Origin: Siderastrea radians | Lineage: Eukaryota; Cnidaria; Anthozoa; Scleractinia; Rhizangiidae | Reading direction: 5' to 3' | DNA length: 64,000 bases | NCBI GenBank assembly: GCA_964017195.1 | Contig: OZ024898.1 | Location: forward strand, 10,352,130-10,416,129 | Shown here: piece after piece, positions 37,015-48,440 of the stretch | Position numbering within the stretch: the stretch's first letter is position 1 | Layout: the number at the start of each line of letters is the position of its first letter | Position numbers and translations under genes: made by a program | The notes under the pieces: generated by a model | The model's input: the letters and a program-made list of their open reading frames with translations, nothing else | Told to the model about the DNA's origin: nothing | Database searches by the model: none

Positions 37015-37086
37015 AGGCTTGCCGGGATTCGAACCCTGACCTCTGCGATACCGGTGCAGCGCTCTAACCAATTGAGCTAACAAGCC
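37015..37086 (-). tRNA. tRNA-like gene, unit 2
   Basis: Same sequence as unit 1, displaced by 247 bp. A- and B-box promoter sequences (tagctcaattgg, ggttcgaatcc) are intact. Confidence 0.55.
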
Positions 37087-37261
37087 AACTGGGAGCTGGT
37101 CATTAAATTGGTTCGTAATATACCCGGGAAAGATGAAGATGAATTTATGAATATATGAAATTCATATATTTGAACTGCGGAATGAAGAAATAAATGTAAA
37201 GAAGATCCTCGCAGTTATTAACGCAACTTATGCAGTTGCGAAAAGAAAGCCTGAAAAAATC

Positions 37262-37333
37262 AGGCTTGCCGGGATTCGAACCCTGACCTCTGCGATACCG
37301 GTGCAGCGCTCTAACCAATTGAGCTAACAAGCC
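37262..37333 (-). tRNA. tRNA-like gene, unit 3
   Basis: Same sequence again, displaced by another 247 bp. The unit beyond it turns over at about 37460. Confidence 0.55.
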
Positions 37334-37637
37334 AACTGGGAGCTGGTCATTAAATTGGTTCGTAATATACCCGGGAAAGATGAAGATGAATTTATGAATA
37401 TATGAAATTCATATATTTGAACTGCGGAATGAAGAAATAAATGTAAAGAAGATCCTCGCAGTTATTTTTTCAGGCTTTCTTTTCGCAACTGCATAAGTTG
37501 CGTTAATAACTGCGAGGATCTTCTTTACATTTATTTCTTCATTCCGCAGTTCAAATATATGAATTTCATATATTCATAAATTCATCTTCATCTTTCCCGG
37601 GTATATTACGAACCAATTTAATGACCAGCTCCCAGTT

Positions 37638-37709
37638 GGCTTGTTAGCTCAATTGGTTAGAGCGCTGCACCGGTATCGCAGAGGTCAGGGTTCGAATCCC
37701 GGCAAGCCT
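37638..37709 (+). tRNA. tRNA-like gene, unit 4 (inverted)
   Basis: The same tRNA-like sequence on the plus strand. Its 3' end runs into an 'aagcctga-T5-tcaggctt' hairpin whose T-run could stop RNA polymerase III. Confidence 0.55.
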
Positions 37710-37846
37710 GATTTTTTCAGGCTTTCTTTTCTTTTCGCAACTGCATAAGTTGCGTTAATAACTGCGAGGATCTTCTTTACATTTATTTCTTCATTCCGCA
37801 GTTCAAATATATGAATTTCATATATTCATAAATTTAAGATAAGTTT

Positions 37847-39712
37847 CTTGAGCGCTCATTACAGTAGTGACGTAGAGATAAGAGGTTCATTTCTGTGGAA
37901 TGCTTTGTATGCGTTGCATACAACCGTGGTATATTTGTATATAAGCTTGTAATGTCCACTGAACAAAGATTATGTTTTCTGAAACCTCGATTTCCCTACG
38001 AAGTCAATGAAGAGAGTCGTATCTTTCAGTTATGACTTTTATTGTTGTGTCATAGACTGAGGGAAATTATTAACGAATGTTGATAGTGTCTCTCTATTTT
38101 AGGGATATATTTGTTCACAAAATTGGGATACGGATTATTTCCCATATTTACCCAGGATTAGGGATTATTCAGAACCCTCCTAGCAGGACCTCTTATTTTT
38201 AAGATTTCGTGTTAAATATTCAGCCTTACAGTGTACATGTATACATTCGCTGTAATGTGGACAACCTCTCCAGGATTCGCTTTTTTCTATCTATATGAGA
38301 GTAAATCCGTCAAATAATCACTTATTGTTGGTCTGTGTGGGTGGTAATTGTTTTGCCCTTCGTACACACCTGGGAAATGCTCATACTTGGTGCTTTTCAT
38401 TTACTAAAGACAGTTCCATGCAACCTGCACTTTTTGTTATGTAGTTTACAAGTATCATGCTACAGAACTTCCTCGGGTTTCTTTGATGGTAGTTTATACC
38501 AGGAATAGGATGATAGATGTTTTAGTCTGCTTATGTGCCAGGCAATCATTTTATCGGCAAATCAGTGCCCTAAACAGTCTATTGTGTCTATTGTGAATCT
38601 GGCAAGTTCAAGCCTGTCGGTTATCTGGCAGGCACTGAAGGTCGCTGTTTCTTATTTAGATTCCCCTGAGGGGCTACCAGCCAAACAAGCAGCCTTCCTC
38701 TCAGGCCTTCCAAGCTCGGATTACCTCGCGGACTCGGCGAACACTAACGCCCCTGAGCTCCCAACCTGACCCTCTCCAGTCACGCAGTGTTCTTGCTACA
38801 CCCCTTGTTGTCCTCACTGGCACCATTGTTTTTTACAATGTACCAACCTGTGCTACCAAGGTTTTACTCTGGATCAGAGATGCGGGAGCCATCACCAATC
38901 TGCTTGAGTCTATCCCGGAGTGGGCCTGGATCATCACACTATGTGTTATCAACGATATGCAGATTTCCTCCATAGATGCCTGGCTATTACAACCTAGTAC
39001 TGCAGTCATGAACTTTACTTCACAGAATAACCTATGCTTTGATTCACAAGCTTTATTTATTTGTTTATATATCTATTTATTTATTTAGTTATTTTTCTGG
39101 TATGTGATTGCCCCTATTTTCAGGGTTTGTGTGGTCTGCAGTGATCTGGAAGACAACATTCCCCTATTTTTCCCCACAGTTACTCACCAGTCCATGCTAG
39201 AATTTCCACAGTTAATTCATGTGGACTCTCACTGTGCAGGTCACCTGATAGTTCTTTTTACAGAACCGGATTTCTTCATGGCAGCCGGACCAGTCATTTA
39301 CTTTCACATATACATCCATTCCTTGCATTGATATGGCAAATTTTCACTAATGCAAACAAACCTTAAGACTTTCATCTCATTAACCAGTATTGTATTGTCC
39401 TCATTCTGTATTAATTCTGTGCATGGGAAAGTTCCAGTTCTCAGCATTATAACATGCCCCAATTACACTATGCAATTTCTCGTCAGAACAGGAGCTATCA
39501 TGAGAAATATGGGCATTCTGATTTAAGGTGAACAGGGGACTAAGGCCACGGGGGTTTAGGGTTTGTCATGGGGAATACACTTCGTGTATTTGTGGGAGGA
39601 AGTGCTCCCAATACAGGTCACACTTTTCCCCATGGACTCACAGTCTCAGTTACTTCTATATTCTGCGCCATTCACAACTGGTTACTATGGTAACCTTAGG
39701 GTATAGGCTCGG
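37847..39712. other. Intergenic DNA, no supported gene
   Basis: No motif-bearing frame, tRNA or clear repeat was found. Short frames at 38533-38769 and 38787-38975 lack recognisable domains. A TTTAT-rich run lies at 39050-39100. Confidence 0.4.
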
Positions 39713-39945
39713 ATAGGATAAGGACCTCGCTCATGGGGGATTTTAGCCCTCTGGGGAGGATAAGGACCTCGCTCTGTGGGGATTGTCAGCCCCCTGGGGA
39801 GGATCGGATAAGGACCTCGCTCATGGGGGATTTTAGCCCTCTGGGGAGGTTACCGTCCTCGCTCATGGGGGATAGCCCTCAGGGGAGGACTGTTTGGGAC
39901 CTCACTCATTGGGGAACTCAGCCCTCTGGGGAGGCCCATTGCCAA
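39713..39945. repeat. Minisatellite, about 5 irregular units
   Basis: Five degenerate copies, 35-60 bp each, of a unit with 'ggacctcgctcatgggggat' followed by 'agccctctggggagg'. The frame across it is a by-product. Confidence 0.85.
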
Positions 39946-40994
39946 TCTAGACTAGCCTGACCTGTATGCAATCTATGCTTCACTGGAGTACTTCCTCCCC
40001 TACCCCTTTATCCCACAAACTGTTGTCGTCTCACTTACTCTCATGGGTTGGAACATTAACCAGACATTAGAGTGAAAGGGCATTTTTTAACTACCGTAAA
40101 CCAAGAAAAGTAATATACGAGAGGCGAGAAGTTTAACATCCCCTGCTCCACTTCCCTGTTTTTTTTCAATGTTTTCTCAGCTGTAAGTTATGTTGATGTT
40201 AATGTTGAGCCTTCAGGAGTCCTTCAGAGGGCAATTTGCTGGTTCGATTCCCTGTCATTTTGTGTGCCAATATGTTAGTATAGATAATCATAGGGTCGTT
40301 CGTAATTGACTCATCCTTTTCCAGTGATAGTTCCCCGCTTTTATCTTTTGATTTTTGAGACCAGGGTCGAGACCGAGTAATGTTTCATCATTTCGCTGAT
40401 CGATTGCCCCTGCACCACTTAAAATTTCCGGTCAACCCTTCTCCTGTGAGGGCAAGATGGAGACTGAGATGTTTTTCTTAAGTTTGTCGCTCGTTAGATG
40501 CTTTAATTTGCCAGCTCAAAGTTTCCGGCCAAGACATTTAATATTTAGATCTGCTACAAGTTAGATTAGGCTGATGAGCAAGGTTTCTAGAGGAATTAGG
40601 AAGGAAATGACTGAGAATTTAGGAAACAATATTTCTATCAATTGTTATTTGATTGATGCTTCGCCAGTTAAAATTTCCGGCCATCAATGAAGATGAGGTT
40701 TCCTTAATCATCAAACAGAAGAAGTTAGAAAGTTGGAAACATTTTGCTTTGAAAATGTTTGGCCTCGTACGAAGCTAACTGCTTCAATCAATAGTCGAGC
40801 GAATGGAACTTGCAAACTGGAGTTTTGTGGGTGGTGTGGAGAGAGGATAAATGATGAGGCTCCCGAAGGAACTAAAACGACACCTTCCTTTCTTGTAGAA
40901 TAAAATAAACGAGAAGAAACCCCAAAATAGTCGTTAGAATTCTCATTAAAAGATCTTTACACAGGAAATGTGCAGGAAACTAGTTCATGTTAGG
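39946..40994. promoter_or_regulatory. Segment with three ETS-like Wnt-flank motifs
   Basis: No gene visible. The motif seen once in each Wnt flank occurs here three times: about 40415-40435 (cttaaaatttccggtc), 40508-40530 (gccagctcaaagtttccggc) and 40663-40686 (gccagttaaaatttccggcc). This could be a rearranged, amplified Wnt upstream region or a regulatory cluster. Evidence is sequence similarity only. Confidence 0.35.
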
Positions 40995-41415
40995 TCTCAT
41001 GCCCCCGGGGGGGGGGGGGGTACTTCCTATAGTAGGTTATATGGGGAGGCTCCACCCGCAAGATGTGCTTTTTTTTAAGCTCGCAGTATATTAAAGGGTA
41101 GGGAAAATTGCCATTTTAGTATACGAAAGGGTCACAAAATCAGCTGCAAAGTGGAAGAAGTGGTGGCTAAGGCGAAGTATATCAAAGGGTGTCACATTTT
41201 GGCAGAAATGATTACGCAACTGAACCAGAACGACTGAAAACCGGGGGGAAACGTGGCGATTACGGGAAATTCTGTTGTCTTGGCTTAACCTTGAGGTATA
41301 AGAAAGGGGTGTAATTTTGCTCTAGGTATATGAAAGGGATACCATTTTGGTAAAAATTAGTATATTAAAGGGTAAGGGTTTGAACCTCCGGGCGGAGCCT
41401 CCCCGTATAAAACTT
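40995..41415. repeat. Dispersed repeat ('ggggaggctccgcc' family), longest copy
   Basis: The left part has 'atatggggaggctccaccc' and the right part 'gggcggagcctccccgtat', which are inverted repeats about 370 bp apart. Related fragments lie at 7265-7450 and 55650-55760. This copy shows the family is an inverted-repeat element of roughly 400 bp. Confidence 0.65.
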
Positions 41416-42760
41416 TATTGAGAAGCTCCCCGGGCTAGAATGACGAATGGGTCTGACAAGTCAAGTAGTATCAAGAAGCAGAGAATTAAAATGTTTAGAT
41501 AAGATTTTGGACGGCATGTACGTAATACCTCAACATAAAAAGGCTTCTGAGTGTGGTATGTTTGATTAACAAATTTTAACAAGGCGCGCCAATTTCTACC
41601 ACCTAACAACCACCTCTGCAGGCCTGTCACGAGACTGAAACTTCAACCGACAATTATATTTTAAGGGGCTATGCCACCAATTTTAGTATTACTATTAATG
41701 AGAACCCAAAACGGGTCCCCGTTTTGTTTTAACTCTACTACATTTAATGAACTAGAACTGTAGATAAGTGTCTTTGGCCATGAATAGTTACGAATGGAAA
41801 CGGACTGCATATCGAAAAAAACCGAGAAGTGGTTCGAAAGGAGGTTAAGACATGATGGTATCGTCTGTCAATAACATTTGTAACATTTGCCATCCGTTTG
41901 ATGCTTTTTGCCTGTTAAAATTCTAGCCAGGATATTGATTTACAGATCAAATGTTAACAAGGATTATCATGAAGTGAAGGTTGATACACGATTTTGCCGC
42001 CAGTCATTAACATATTTACCCTAACGATTACCAACTGACGGCAGGCAACATTTGATATTTTTGGACATTTATCTACATTTGTCAGTTGTCTGATGTTTTG
42101 CCAGTTAAAGGCAAATTCTGTCTTAGTGATAAAGTTAAAATATCGGTTATATACCCTGCATTTGTACAAAATTGATTTTTGGTGAACTTATAAACAGAGG
42201 GGGGAGGGGGAGGGGGAGGAGGAGGGAGTGGGTAGGGACTTATATCCAATATTAATGCTGCAGTACATAGACTACCTACAAAATCTAAATATCAGTTTTC
42301 GGTATATGAATCAGCTAGTAGCTAGATGACAGTATTTCTGATTAGTACGAGTTACACTTGTTGTATTGGTTACAGCAGCTGGCGTGAATAAAAATAATGA
42401 TGAGGTTGAGAGTGATCAATTCGTTTGTAATGGACTAATTAAATTATGTTTTTACCACTTGTCAACTGATTGATGCTTCAATTTAAAGTTTCCGGTCATC
42501 ATTTTGACTTAGATAAGTTGTCATTAGAGGATAGGATAAGTTGTCATTATAAGCCCGAGGGCCTTAAGCCATCTGTGTATATAATCAAGTCAGCTAAACT
42601 AAATTTAACCTGATCCTTATATTACCACAGTCTTCAAGACGAAACTTAAACTGACAGATGGGTAAAACTGGGTTGATAGCAGTCACGTATTAAACGCCTG
42701 TCTGGGTCAAAGACCAGGTACATTTTAATCTGTTTCACAGGTCATTTCATCTTCAGGTAA
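41416..42760 (-). promoter_or_regulatory. Orphan Wnt-type 5' flank
   Basis: Bases 42180-42660 match the upstream blocks at 280-700 and 12105-12570 in the same orientation, including the motif at about 42482-42510 (tttaaagtttccggtcatca). Weaker motif relatives lie at 41909-41930 and about 42100. A minus-strand Wnt exon 1 would be expected near 41500, but none is visible. A duplicate has lost its gene here, or only the flank was copied. Confidence 0.4.
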
Positions 42761-43590
42761 AGTTCTCCTTAACTGTCTCAGTTCAGGAGAAATAGAGGCT
42801 GCCTTTAGGGCAAAAATTTAGTTGGTTGAGATGGTGAAAGTATTGTCAATTACTCAGAACCGATCAGATGGTGATGGTATAAAGAGAAATTTCGTTTTCG
42901 TCACTGTTACAAACAATCGAATACAGGTGAACAACATGCAGAACAGGTATAAAACCTTCCCTCAGTCGATCATTTTCTTTAAAGCTTTTAACAGTTAAAT
43001 AATTGTAGTGTACCTACCAAGTGCAATTTCATCGGTCTACTTCTGAATGTTTTGTCTCTAATTTCGTTTTGTTTCTGAAGGAAAGAGGTGGTTTAACAGT
43101 TTAAGTAAATGGGCACCAACATGATTCTACATTACATGTAAAAGGCGATTTTTGCATATATCTTTGACGGTGGAAGAAATTTTTGCCGAGAAAATTTATG
43201 AGGGAATTTTTTTTTTCGGATTGTAAAAAAGCCCGCAAAAATCGCAAAAATTAGAACCCTAAAAAATTTAGTGCCACACGGGGTATGGCAAAAACACGCT
43301 TCATCAGTTTGTTCTGACTTAACTTAACTTAACTCATTCACGATCCAGAGGTTATCCTGGGTGCATATTTTTTTTGGCTGATTAGGTCTGTTTTAGATCA
43401 TACTGTCACGTACACATATGATATCGTGAAACCAAGCGTGCCAATAAGACCATCCTGTCAACTTTCATTTAAAGTCTGTATTTTTCTTTAACCGCAGCTA
43501 ATGTTCATAATGAAAGGAGGACGGGATGTTAGTTTACTGAAAATTAACCCCAGAACTCTCCAGTGGTATATAATTTTTGTTACTTTCCTA
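42761..43590. other. Intergenic DNA
   Basis: No gene or clear repeat is recognised. AT-rich, with no open frame carrying a motif. Confidence 0.35.
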
Positions 43591-43771
43591 GACTGCGAGT
43601 AGTCTCTAATTTTGGCGATGGCGATTGTGGGGCGGGTGAAATACACACGCGCGCGCGAAAGTTCGAGCGGCGCTCCCTTCGCGTCGCGTCTCCTCGAACT
43701 TTCGCGCGCGCGCGTGTGTATTTCGCCCGCCCCACAATCGCCATCGCCAAAATTAGAGACTACTCGCAGTC
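43591..43771. mobile_element. Near-perfect hairpin MITE, TA-flanked
   Basis: A 181-bp element whose arms, about 80 bp each (starting GACTGCGAGTAGTCTC), pair almost perfectly around a short GC-rich centre. TA lies on both sides (43589-43590 and 43772-43773), the duplication made by Tc1/mariner-type transposases. The arms include a long alternating (CG)n/(AC)n run. The overlapping frames are not coding. Confidence 0.8.
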
Positions 43772-44128
43772 TATTACTTTACAAGGTAAGTTGAAGCATG
43801 AAGGTATCCGGAAATGATTTGACAACCACTACGTTGTGCATATCTCCTGGACTAATAAATTATAGGTCTACCATGATGGCTATAGTCTGTCTTCTACAGA
43901 AGGGGCAAATTTGTTTTTCATTTATCATTGTTATCAGACATCACCTTACCCGGGCAGATTTTTGCACGCCATTTGGCGTCAGATTTCAAATATCTTATTT
44001 TAAAAGTCACGTTCATAGCTTTCCACAATTCCACTGACCCAAATAGTCTGTTACATGTACTTATACTGCTTAATGAACTCAGAATTTTCCAGCACTGAAT
44101 ATCCTCAGTGCATTGACAAGCTTGAACA

Positions 44129-44206
44129 ATGAAGGTGTTCGCAGTGTTTTTAATGGTATTTCTTGTTGCTTCGGTGTATGTGCAGCTGGGAGACTTGTGC
44201 GGCCCG
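44129..44206 (+). pseudogene. Isolated Wnt-type exon 1
   Basis: The frame reads MKVFAVFLMVFLVASVYVQL followed by GDLCGPY. This aligns with the signal-peptide exons of the other copies (MK.....L..LV, then QLVDLCGP). The 5' leader also matches that of Wnt-D ('ttccagcact'). A GT follows at 44207. No other Wnt exon is visible downstream before Wnt-D, so it is a lone remnant or an alternative first exon. Confidence 0.5.
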
Positions 44207-44485
44207 TATGTTGTCAGCCCTTTTTAATTTAAAGCCGTTTAAAAGATCTAATAAGTAAGTTGACTTTACAGTTCTAATCAGACTGAATAGAGCTCATTAA
44301 AAAATGGTGGCCATTCAGCCAATTTTCATCTCTTCAAAGGATTATTTGCAGAGAAACTACATGCTCGGTCTCGATTGAGAAAATACCCTCCTTGCCCCCA
44401 AATGGGGGTAGCAAAGGGTTTTTGCGTGACGCGCGATTAGAGCAAAAATCAGTACGTGAGGCGTCAAAGTATTGCGGGGAGCAAA

Positions 44486-44758
44486 GATGGCGCAGTTGTG
44501 AAAGCACTCGCCTCCCACCAATGTGGCCCTGGTTCGATTCCCAGCCCCGGTGTCATATGTGTACTGAGTTTGTTGTTGGTTCCCGTCCTTGCTTTGAGGG
44601 TTTTCCTCTGGGTTCTCCGGTTTTCCTCCCTCCACAAACACAAACATTTCCAAATTTCATCTGGAATCAGTGGACGAAGAGCCACTTTGTGGAGGTGCCA
44701 CTGCAAATTCTAATTTATTTATTTTTTATTTGTTTTTATTTATTCATTTATTTATTTT
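44486..44758 (+). mobile_element. tRNA-derived SINE, second copy
   Basis: Same head, body and TTTAT tail as the SINE at 9311-9606: A-box region 'gatggcgcagttgtgaaagc', B-box 'ggttcgattcc', body 'gtcatatgtgtactgagttt'. The differences between copies are scattered, as expected of separate insertions. Confidence 0.8.
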
Positions 44759-44759
44759 A

Positions 44760-46070
44760 AGTACTAGTGGAAAAAGAACAAAAGAAAAAAAGATTCGTGA
44801 ATTTAGGAGTGAATGTGACAAGGAAATTGTCTTCTGGTATGTTTAAAGTATACGTCACGCGTGAATTTGGCTAAAAAAATGTGGGTGAAACGCGACCATA
44901 ACCCCCCCCCCCCCCTTTTACTACCCTCCCAAATCAATGTTGTTTAATTTTTAGGAAATCTCCTTGATCGACTAAGGTAGCATATTCGAATGTCCACCGG
45001 TTAAACGTCAGTCTCGATTGCTGGAAAATATTCCCCATTCCGAAACAAATGTTCATTTGGATACTGTGCCTGACCGTGAATGAGTTAGCACGTTCTCGTT
45101 CCCAGAGCCTACGATCCGTTCTGTCAGCGGTGGGATCGTAGGGCTCTGGTATCAGCCATTACCGGATGTCGTGAAATTCACGACATCCGGTAGCGCATGT
45201 CTAATTCGTTAAGGTGCTATCGCGCCTGCTCTATTCTCGTCCGTGGAGCTCTGGGAATGGCAATTCTGACAGCCGATAAATTTGAATTCCTATCGATCGA
45301 TCGATCGAGTCATGGAAAAGCTGTTCGGAACCCTCTAAATCTCCTGCAATTAGCGGAAAACCTGGAGCTTTAAAGGGAGCAAACTTAAAAAGCTGCCTTT
45401 CGTGCCGTAGTTGTTCAGAAGAACGATTGTCCTTGCATTTTGCTCACGATGTTTGGATTTGTATCTTGCCTGAATAAAGGTATTGCATTTGCGTTATACT
45501 GAATTGTACAGTTATTTTATTACATTCGTCTGGTTTCTGATGTGTGAGAATGTCAATTGTGTACTACTTATCGTTTCGCCACTAAATGCTACATTGTATT
45601 TCGTTTTACCCCATCGAAAATTTCCAGAAGAATTTGGCGCCCAAGTTTTTAAACATCGACATCAAGAGGTCATTACAAAAGTTGATGAGACAGTTACACG
45701 TAAGTTTATTTATGGCAAAGTTGTAGTTTTGTAGAAAATGCAATAGCGAGAAAAGAATCGCTGGCATTTAGCGACAATCTCTAACGCTTTGAATTCTTAT
45801 GTGCTTAACCAAAAAGCAAAATGTGGTCGCTTAATCTGCCCTAAGCCACATTCTTTGCGCGGAAATTGATGAAGTCAATATATTAATTAATGCCCTGATT
45901 AATTCAACCGGAAATAAAACGTTATGCGTAGAAGCCAAAAAATTTTAACGTTATTGCGCATACAGTTTGAATCAGCCAATCAAAATAAATAAATTTTTGG
46001 CCGTTACCAGAGCTACAAGAGACGTAATTTAAAAAAATCCGCGTAGCTCTGGGGACGAGAATGGAGTTAG
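44760..46070. repeat. Intergenic DNA with nested hairpins
   Basis: No gene. 45102-45117 pairs with 45133-45149 (gagcctacgatcc type), and 45161-45175 pairs perfectly with 45177-45191 (accggatgtcgtgaa). The word 'ttctcgttcccagagc' near 45094 recurs inverted near 46030-46052, so 45090-46055 may be one non-autonomous element of just under 1 kb. Confidence 0.4.
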
Positions 46071-46229
46071 CATTTCTAACATTGAACAAGGCGCAGCGCG
46101 CAATGAATGAGTTGCCGGTTCCCAGGCCCCTTTCATTGTTTCCGCTATTTGCAAAGGCTTATGGGATCGCCAAGGGGTAAACAATTACAAACAACGGTGC
46201 GAAGATAAAAATTCCCTGACTTACTTTGT

Positions 46230-46550
46230 ATGCTTTTGCTCTACAAAATGTGGAATAAAGCTCAGCCAAGAGAACTCGTTGCTCGGGTTGATGGAAACTG
46301 TTTCTACCGAGCCATGTCTTTATGGAATGACACAAACAACCTCGACAAGTCCAAGCCTGTACGTCATATTTCATCAATACATATTGAATCAAAGCCGGGC
46401 GTAGAGTTTTTGCGCATTTATGGGAAACAGCCTGTGAAAATACGGTGGCCAACGTACATCACGTTTGATGGACAACAAATTGTAACACCAGATTATTGCC
46501 ATAAAAATTTTAGGAAAAGTGTTTGGTCTCTTAAAACAGAAGTGCGCTGA
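46230..46550 (+). pseudogene. OTU-like protease fragment
   Basis: A 106-codon frame with VDGNCFYRAMSLW, which resembles the catalytic-cysteine motif of OTU-type deubiquitinating proteases (DGNCxFRAxS). It is followed by RHISSIHIESKPGVEF, similar to the next helix of that fold. No catalytic histidine segment is visible before the stop, and no adjoining exon is clear. OTU domains are common both in host genes and in mobile elements. This is more likely a remnant. Confidence 0.4.
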
Positions 46551-46749
46551 GCAAAGCGCGTGGTCCGCTCCGCTTCACGCGGCAGACTTCCCTAGAGAGA
46601 AAGTAAAGAAAAAAATAGCTGAGCGGGAAAATGAAACGGCCTAGAAAAAATATTGCTCAGTGTAAACAGTATAAACTATAGTATGAAGTGTATAATGCCC
46701 AGCCAAAACAGAAAACAGTATGTTAGTACGGTGCGATGGTTAAGATTTA

Positions 46750-46945
46750 TTCTGCTCAACAGACAACAACAGCAAAGCATAGAACTGACTACCCAAGTGA
46801 GACAAACTACTCGACAGATAACAACAACAACAACTAAGAACTGACTACCCAAGTGAGTCAAACTACTCGACAGAATGAGATAACAACGGTTCAGTACAGA
46901 ACTGACTACCCAAGTAAAGCAGTCTGCTCGACAGATAAGAACAGT
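46750..46945. repeat. Minisatellite, about 58-bp unit
   Basis: Units starting 'gaactgactacccaagt' at 46782, 46838 and 46899, plus a partial one before, each followed by 'ctactcgacagat' and an AACAAC-rich part. Confidence 0.85.
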
Positions 46946-46974
46946 TCAACTAAAAGCTGACTACACTCTTTTTT

Positions 46975-47095
46975 TTTAATAAGAACCATTTTTATAACAA
47001 CGTTGACGCTGAGATTTGCCTCCAAATTTAAGAAAATGTATGGGCTAAAATTCGAACATCCTCAGGCTCAGCCAAATTTTACGCGTTCTTATGTA
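46975..47095. repeat. Dispersed repeat, copy 1
   Basis: Matches 56540-56675 in the same orientation over about 120 bp, including 'gctgagatttgcc' and 'aaaatgtatgggct'. No coding potential. Confidence 0.7.
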
Positions 47096-47267
47096 AATAA
47101 AAAAGCAAAATCGGTTAGCGCGCGCGAAGCTTAATATCCCGCGTGCTAGACAGATAAAAAACAACTCACTAAAAAACTGACTAACCATGACCAAGTGAAA
47201 CGAAGCAATTCAGTGCAAGCAAATATGATGGCTTATAATACCATACACAGTCAAACTCATAACTTCA

Positions 47268-48052
47268 ACTTCATCTTACCAGTCCTTTTTTCCTTGCGTT
47301 GACATTGGGGAGTACACGCGAGTCCCGCGACTTCGTATTTCCTGCCATTTCTTTTCAATGATCAGAAGACAAAAATACCAGCTCTCCAATATGGCGCGTT
47401 GTCAGGGTCAAAATTAACTGTACAAACTTTTTCCAGTTTGAATTTCGAAACAAGTCTTTTTGCGTACAATTACTTTCTAATTGCAGCTCTTTTTCCAGTT
47501 TGAATTTCGAAACAAGTCTTTTTGCTTACAATTACTTTCTAATTGCAGCTTTCAGTGCTGCATGCTTAATTGTGATTGAAGTTTCTCTTGGCATTACCTG
47601 CTAAAAAGTACTTCTTTTTGCGCTTTTGTTGAGGTGAATAGAGTATCACTACACTAAAAATTACTTGTGAAATGTTTGTCTGTGTGATGTTTGCGAGCCA
47701 CCCATCGATAGTCGCTTTGCACGCAAATTCATTTTGTAAATATCTACACCCTTGGAACACATTGTCTTGATAAAGCTCTGTTTGCAGTGCATCACCGGTG
47801 CGATCGAAATCACGCTGACTTTACCGATTTCCGGTTTATCCACATGCAATTACTTTTGAATAAAGTCTTCCTCGACAAGTTTTCTGCGAAAAGTCTTCCT
47901 CGACAAATTTTCTGCGAAAAATCAACCAGGCGTTCCAAAGGACAGACCACGTGGTTTCAGAAAGACACGTGATTCAAACGCTCCCATGATGCGCTTCAAT
48001 CCTAAATTGTCACACAATTTTGTCACACCATTTAGAGATTTCTCGGTGTTGT
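47268..48052. repeat. Left arm of a 785-bp inverted repeat
   Basis: Reverse complement, with scattered differences, of 54058-54850. The arm starts 'cttaccagtcc' and ends next to 'gagatttctcggtgt'. It contains a short tandem duplication, 'aagtcttcctcgacaa' at 47867 and 47891. The right arm adjoins the Penelope-like element, so the pair probably belongs to that element or to one inserted in it. Confidence 0.8.
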
Positions 48053-48294
48053 GCTGTTTTTCTCTTTGTTGTTTTGATTTCGCTAATGGATCCAAACATG
48101 TTGCGCGAGTGCACTCAACGTCTGGTGGAGACGGCAGATTTTATTAGAAACACAAACTGAATTGCCAAATAAATTGTTAACTTAATATGTCCTGTTGACG
48201 CGCTGATCGTGTCCCTCCCCACAAGGGCGCGACAGACCGCCCCCGACGAGATCTCGCCGGCTCAAAAGGAAAATAGAAAAATCGGAACAATCAC

Positions 48295-48316
48295 TCACTC
48301 ACTCACTCACTCACTC
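48295..48316. repeat. (ACTC)n microsatellite
   Basis: About five perfect 'actc' units. Confidence 0.9.
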
Positions 48317-48440
48317 TGACTGAAAGAACACATGGACAGGGGCACATGCCCAAAAGACTTACGCTACGACGCAAAAGCGAACATTTACCCCGAAGCGACT
48401 GGGACTTCTTGCACGGATACGATCTTGCCTCACTCTTAAA

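Larger units (their letters stand above)
36694..37834. mobile_element. Array of tRNA-bearing repeat units, inverted at one end
   Basis: Three head-to-tail units of exactly 247 bp are followed by one unit in the opposite orientation. The whole block is flanked by the direct repeat 'taagataagttt' (36682-36693 and 37835-37846), a 12-bp target duplication. Each unit holds a tRNA-like gene, an 8-bp hairpin (aagcctga/tcaggctt) with a T-run, a second hairpin (cgcaact/agttgcg) and a tail with 'atgaatttcatatatt'. Adjacent units differ at few or no positions, so the array is recent. Confidence 0.85.

Noticed and set aside
36898..37330. Two identical 61-aa frames (MLAQLVRALHRYRRGQGSNPGK...)
   Set aside because: They are translations of the tRNA-like gene and its flank in two tandem units. 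'RGQGSNPGKP' is the typical product of reading through a tRNA T arm.
38533..39331. Several short plus-strand frames (62-78 aa)
   Set aside because: No recognisable motif, no splice-linked continuation and no paralogue in the window; chance is adequate.
43563..43817. Arg/Ala-rich frames near 43.6 kb
   Set aside because: They are generated by the palindromic TA-flanked MITE.
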